A stretch of DNA of 5,598 nucleotides, from contig JAUWAR010000082.1 of NCBI GenBank assembly GCA_030601965.1, positions 1-5,598 of the forward strand, read 5' to 3'. The first letter of the stretch is position 1, and every line of letters starts with the position of its first letter. A program made the position numbers and the translations under genes. The DNA comes from a bacterium. Lineage in GTDB: Bacteria; Hydrothermota; UBA3073; JACQXS01; JAUWAR01. Shown here piece after piece: positions 5,172-5,598 of the stretch. Below the pieces are notes generated by a model. It saw nothing but the letters and a program-made list of their open reading frames with translations, was not told where the DNA came from and did not search any database.

Positions 5172-5598
5172 TTGCGAAAATTAGCGATAGTAATCTTAGC
5201 CGCTGGTAAAGGGGAAAGGATGAAATCTACTCTTCCCAAAGTGCTTCATATAATATCTGGAAGACCCATGCTCTCCTATGTGCTTGACCTGGCAAAAAGC
5301 CTGGACCCGGAGAAACTAATAGTAGTATCTTCAGAAGATAAGAGAATGCTCCATTTTCTTCGGGAACAAGGATTTAATAATACTAAGAAAATAAGGAACC
5401 AATTTGTAATTCAGGAACTTCCACTTGGAACAGCTGATGCCGTAAAAAAGACAGAAAAGACTCTTGATAAATTTCAAGGAGATATATTGATACTTTCGGG
5501 GGATGTTAGTTTACTTAAAAAACAGACAATATCTGAACTTATCAAAACTCATAGACAAAGAAATGCAGAACTTACGCTTTTGACCTCTATTGTTCCAG
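5172..5598 (+). CDS. glmU: UDP-N-acetylglucosamine pyrophosphorylase, GlmU N-terminal domain (cut by window edge)
   Basis: Partial gene; about 142 codons are visible, running off the right edge. GlmU makes UDP-GlcNAc in the cytoplasm from glucosamine-1-phosphate, acetyl-CoA and UTP; the visible part is the uridyltransferase half. Motifs are the nucleotide-binding LAAGKGERMKSTLPKVLH (9-26), GRPMLSYVLD, QELPLGTADAV (the family's QLGTGHAV region) and ILSGDVSLL with the Mg-binding Asp (usually YGDVPLL; Pro is Ser here). The start is unsure: an in-frame stop lies at 5145-5147, after which only GTG 5154, GTG 5163 and TTG 5172 are possible. TTG 5172 (giving MRKLAIVILAAG) best fits the family N-terminus; none has a Shine-Dalgarno. 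The left-handed beta-helix acetyltransferase half is not in view, so a stand-alone nucleotidyltransferase cannot be excluded. It may be read from the murA promoter or from one not seen in the repeat-filled gap. Confidence 0.88.
   Translation, partial: MRKLAIVILAAGKGERMKSTLPKVLHIISGRPMLSYVLDLAKSLDPEKLIVVSSEDKRMLHFLREQGFNNTKKIRNQFVIQELPLGTADAVKKTEKTLDKFQGDILILSGDVSLLKKQTISELIKTHRQRNAELTLLTSIVP

Noticed and set aside
5030..5239. Minus-strand 69-codon open frame (contains CHCEGRSPEAI)
   Set aside because: It is the translation of the interspersed palindromes plus the antisense of glmU; this peptide string is a known artefact of the repeat family.

Overview
This window looks like chromosome of a bacterium, AT-rich by eye. 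Peptidoglycan genes (murA, glmU), the MEP isoprenoid gene ispG and panD all argue for Bacteria. The sequence does not fix the phylum. An archaeal-type GatE, leaderless-looking promoters and short TGTCAT-type interspersed repeats would fit an uncultured candidate-phylum bacterium; that placement is inference.

Left arm, minus strand, read right to left: a divergent class-I-like glutamine synthetase (about 2247 to 844), a GNAT acetyltransferase of the ElaA/YjcF type (847 to 407, ATGA overlap with the synthetase), and the first 129 codons of gatE (387 to 1), which runs off the window. Tight packing suggests one transcript. Glutamine synthetase would make the amide donor that GatDE uses to convert Glu-tRNA(Gln) to Gln-tRNA(Gln).

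Centre, about 2250 to 2335: a compact divergent promoter region. Both strands carry a perfect TTGACA -35 box with a 17-bp spacer; the -10 box is TATAAT for murA and TATTTT for the synthetase. In both directions the predicted transcription start falls within a few bases of a start codon and there is no Shine-Dalgarno sequence, so both lead genes look leaderless. The two -35 boxes sit in the arms of a 9-bp inverted repeat.

Right arm, plus strand: murA (2335-3594), ispG (3596-4672) and panD (4654-4983) form a tight operon in which ispG and panD have strong Shine-Dalgarno sequences. Next comes a 188-bp gap with a hairpin and interspersed-repeat fragments, then the start of glmU, cut by the window end. 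GlmU makes UDP-GlcNAc, the substrate of MurA. IspG supplies precursors for isoprenoids including the undecaprenyl carrier. PanD supplies beta-alanine for CoA. No dramatic new system is evident. The points most worth following are the bacterial GatE linked to an unusual glutamine synthetase, the paired leaderless promoters, and a heptanucleotide repeat inside the ispG reading frame.
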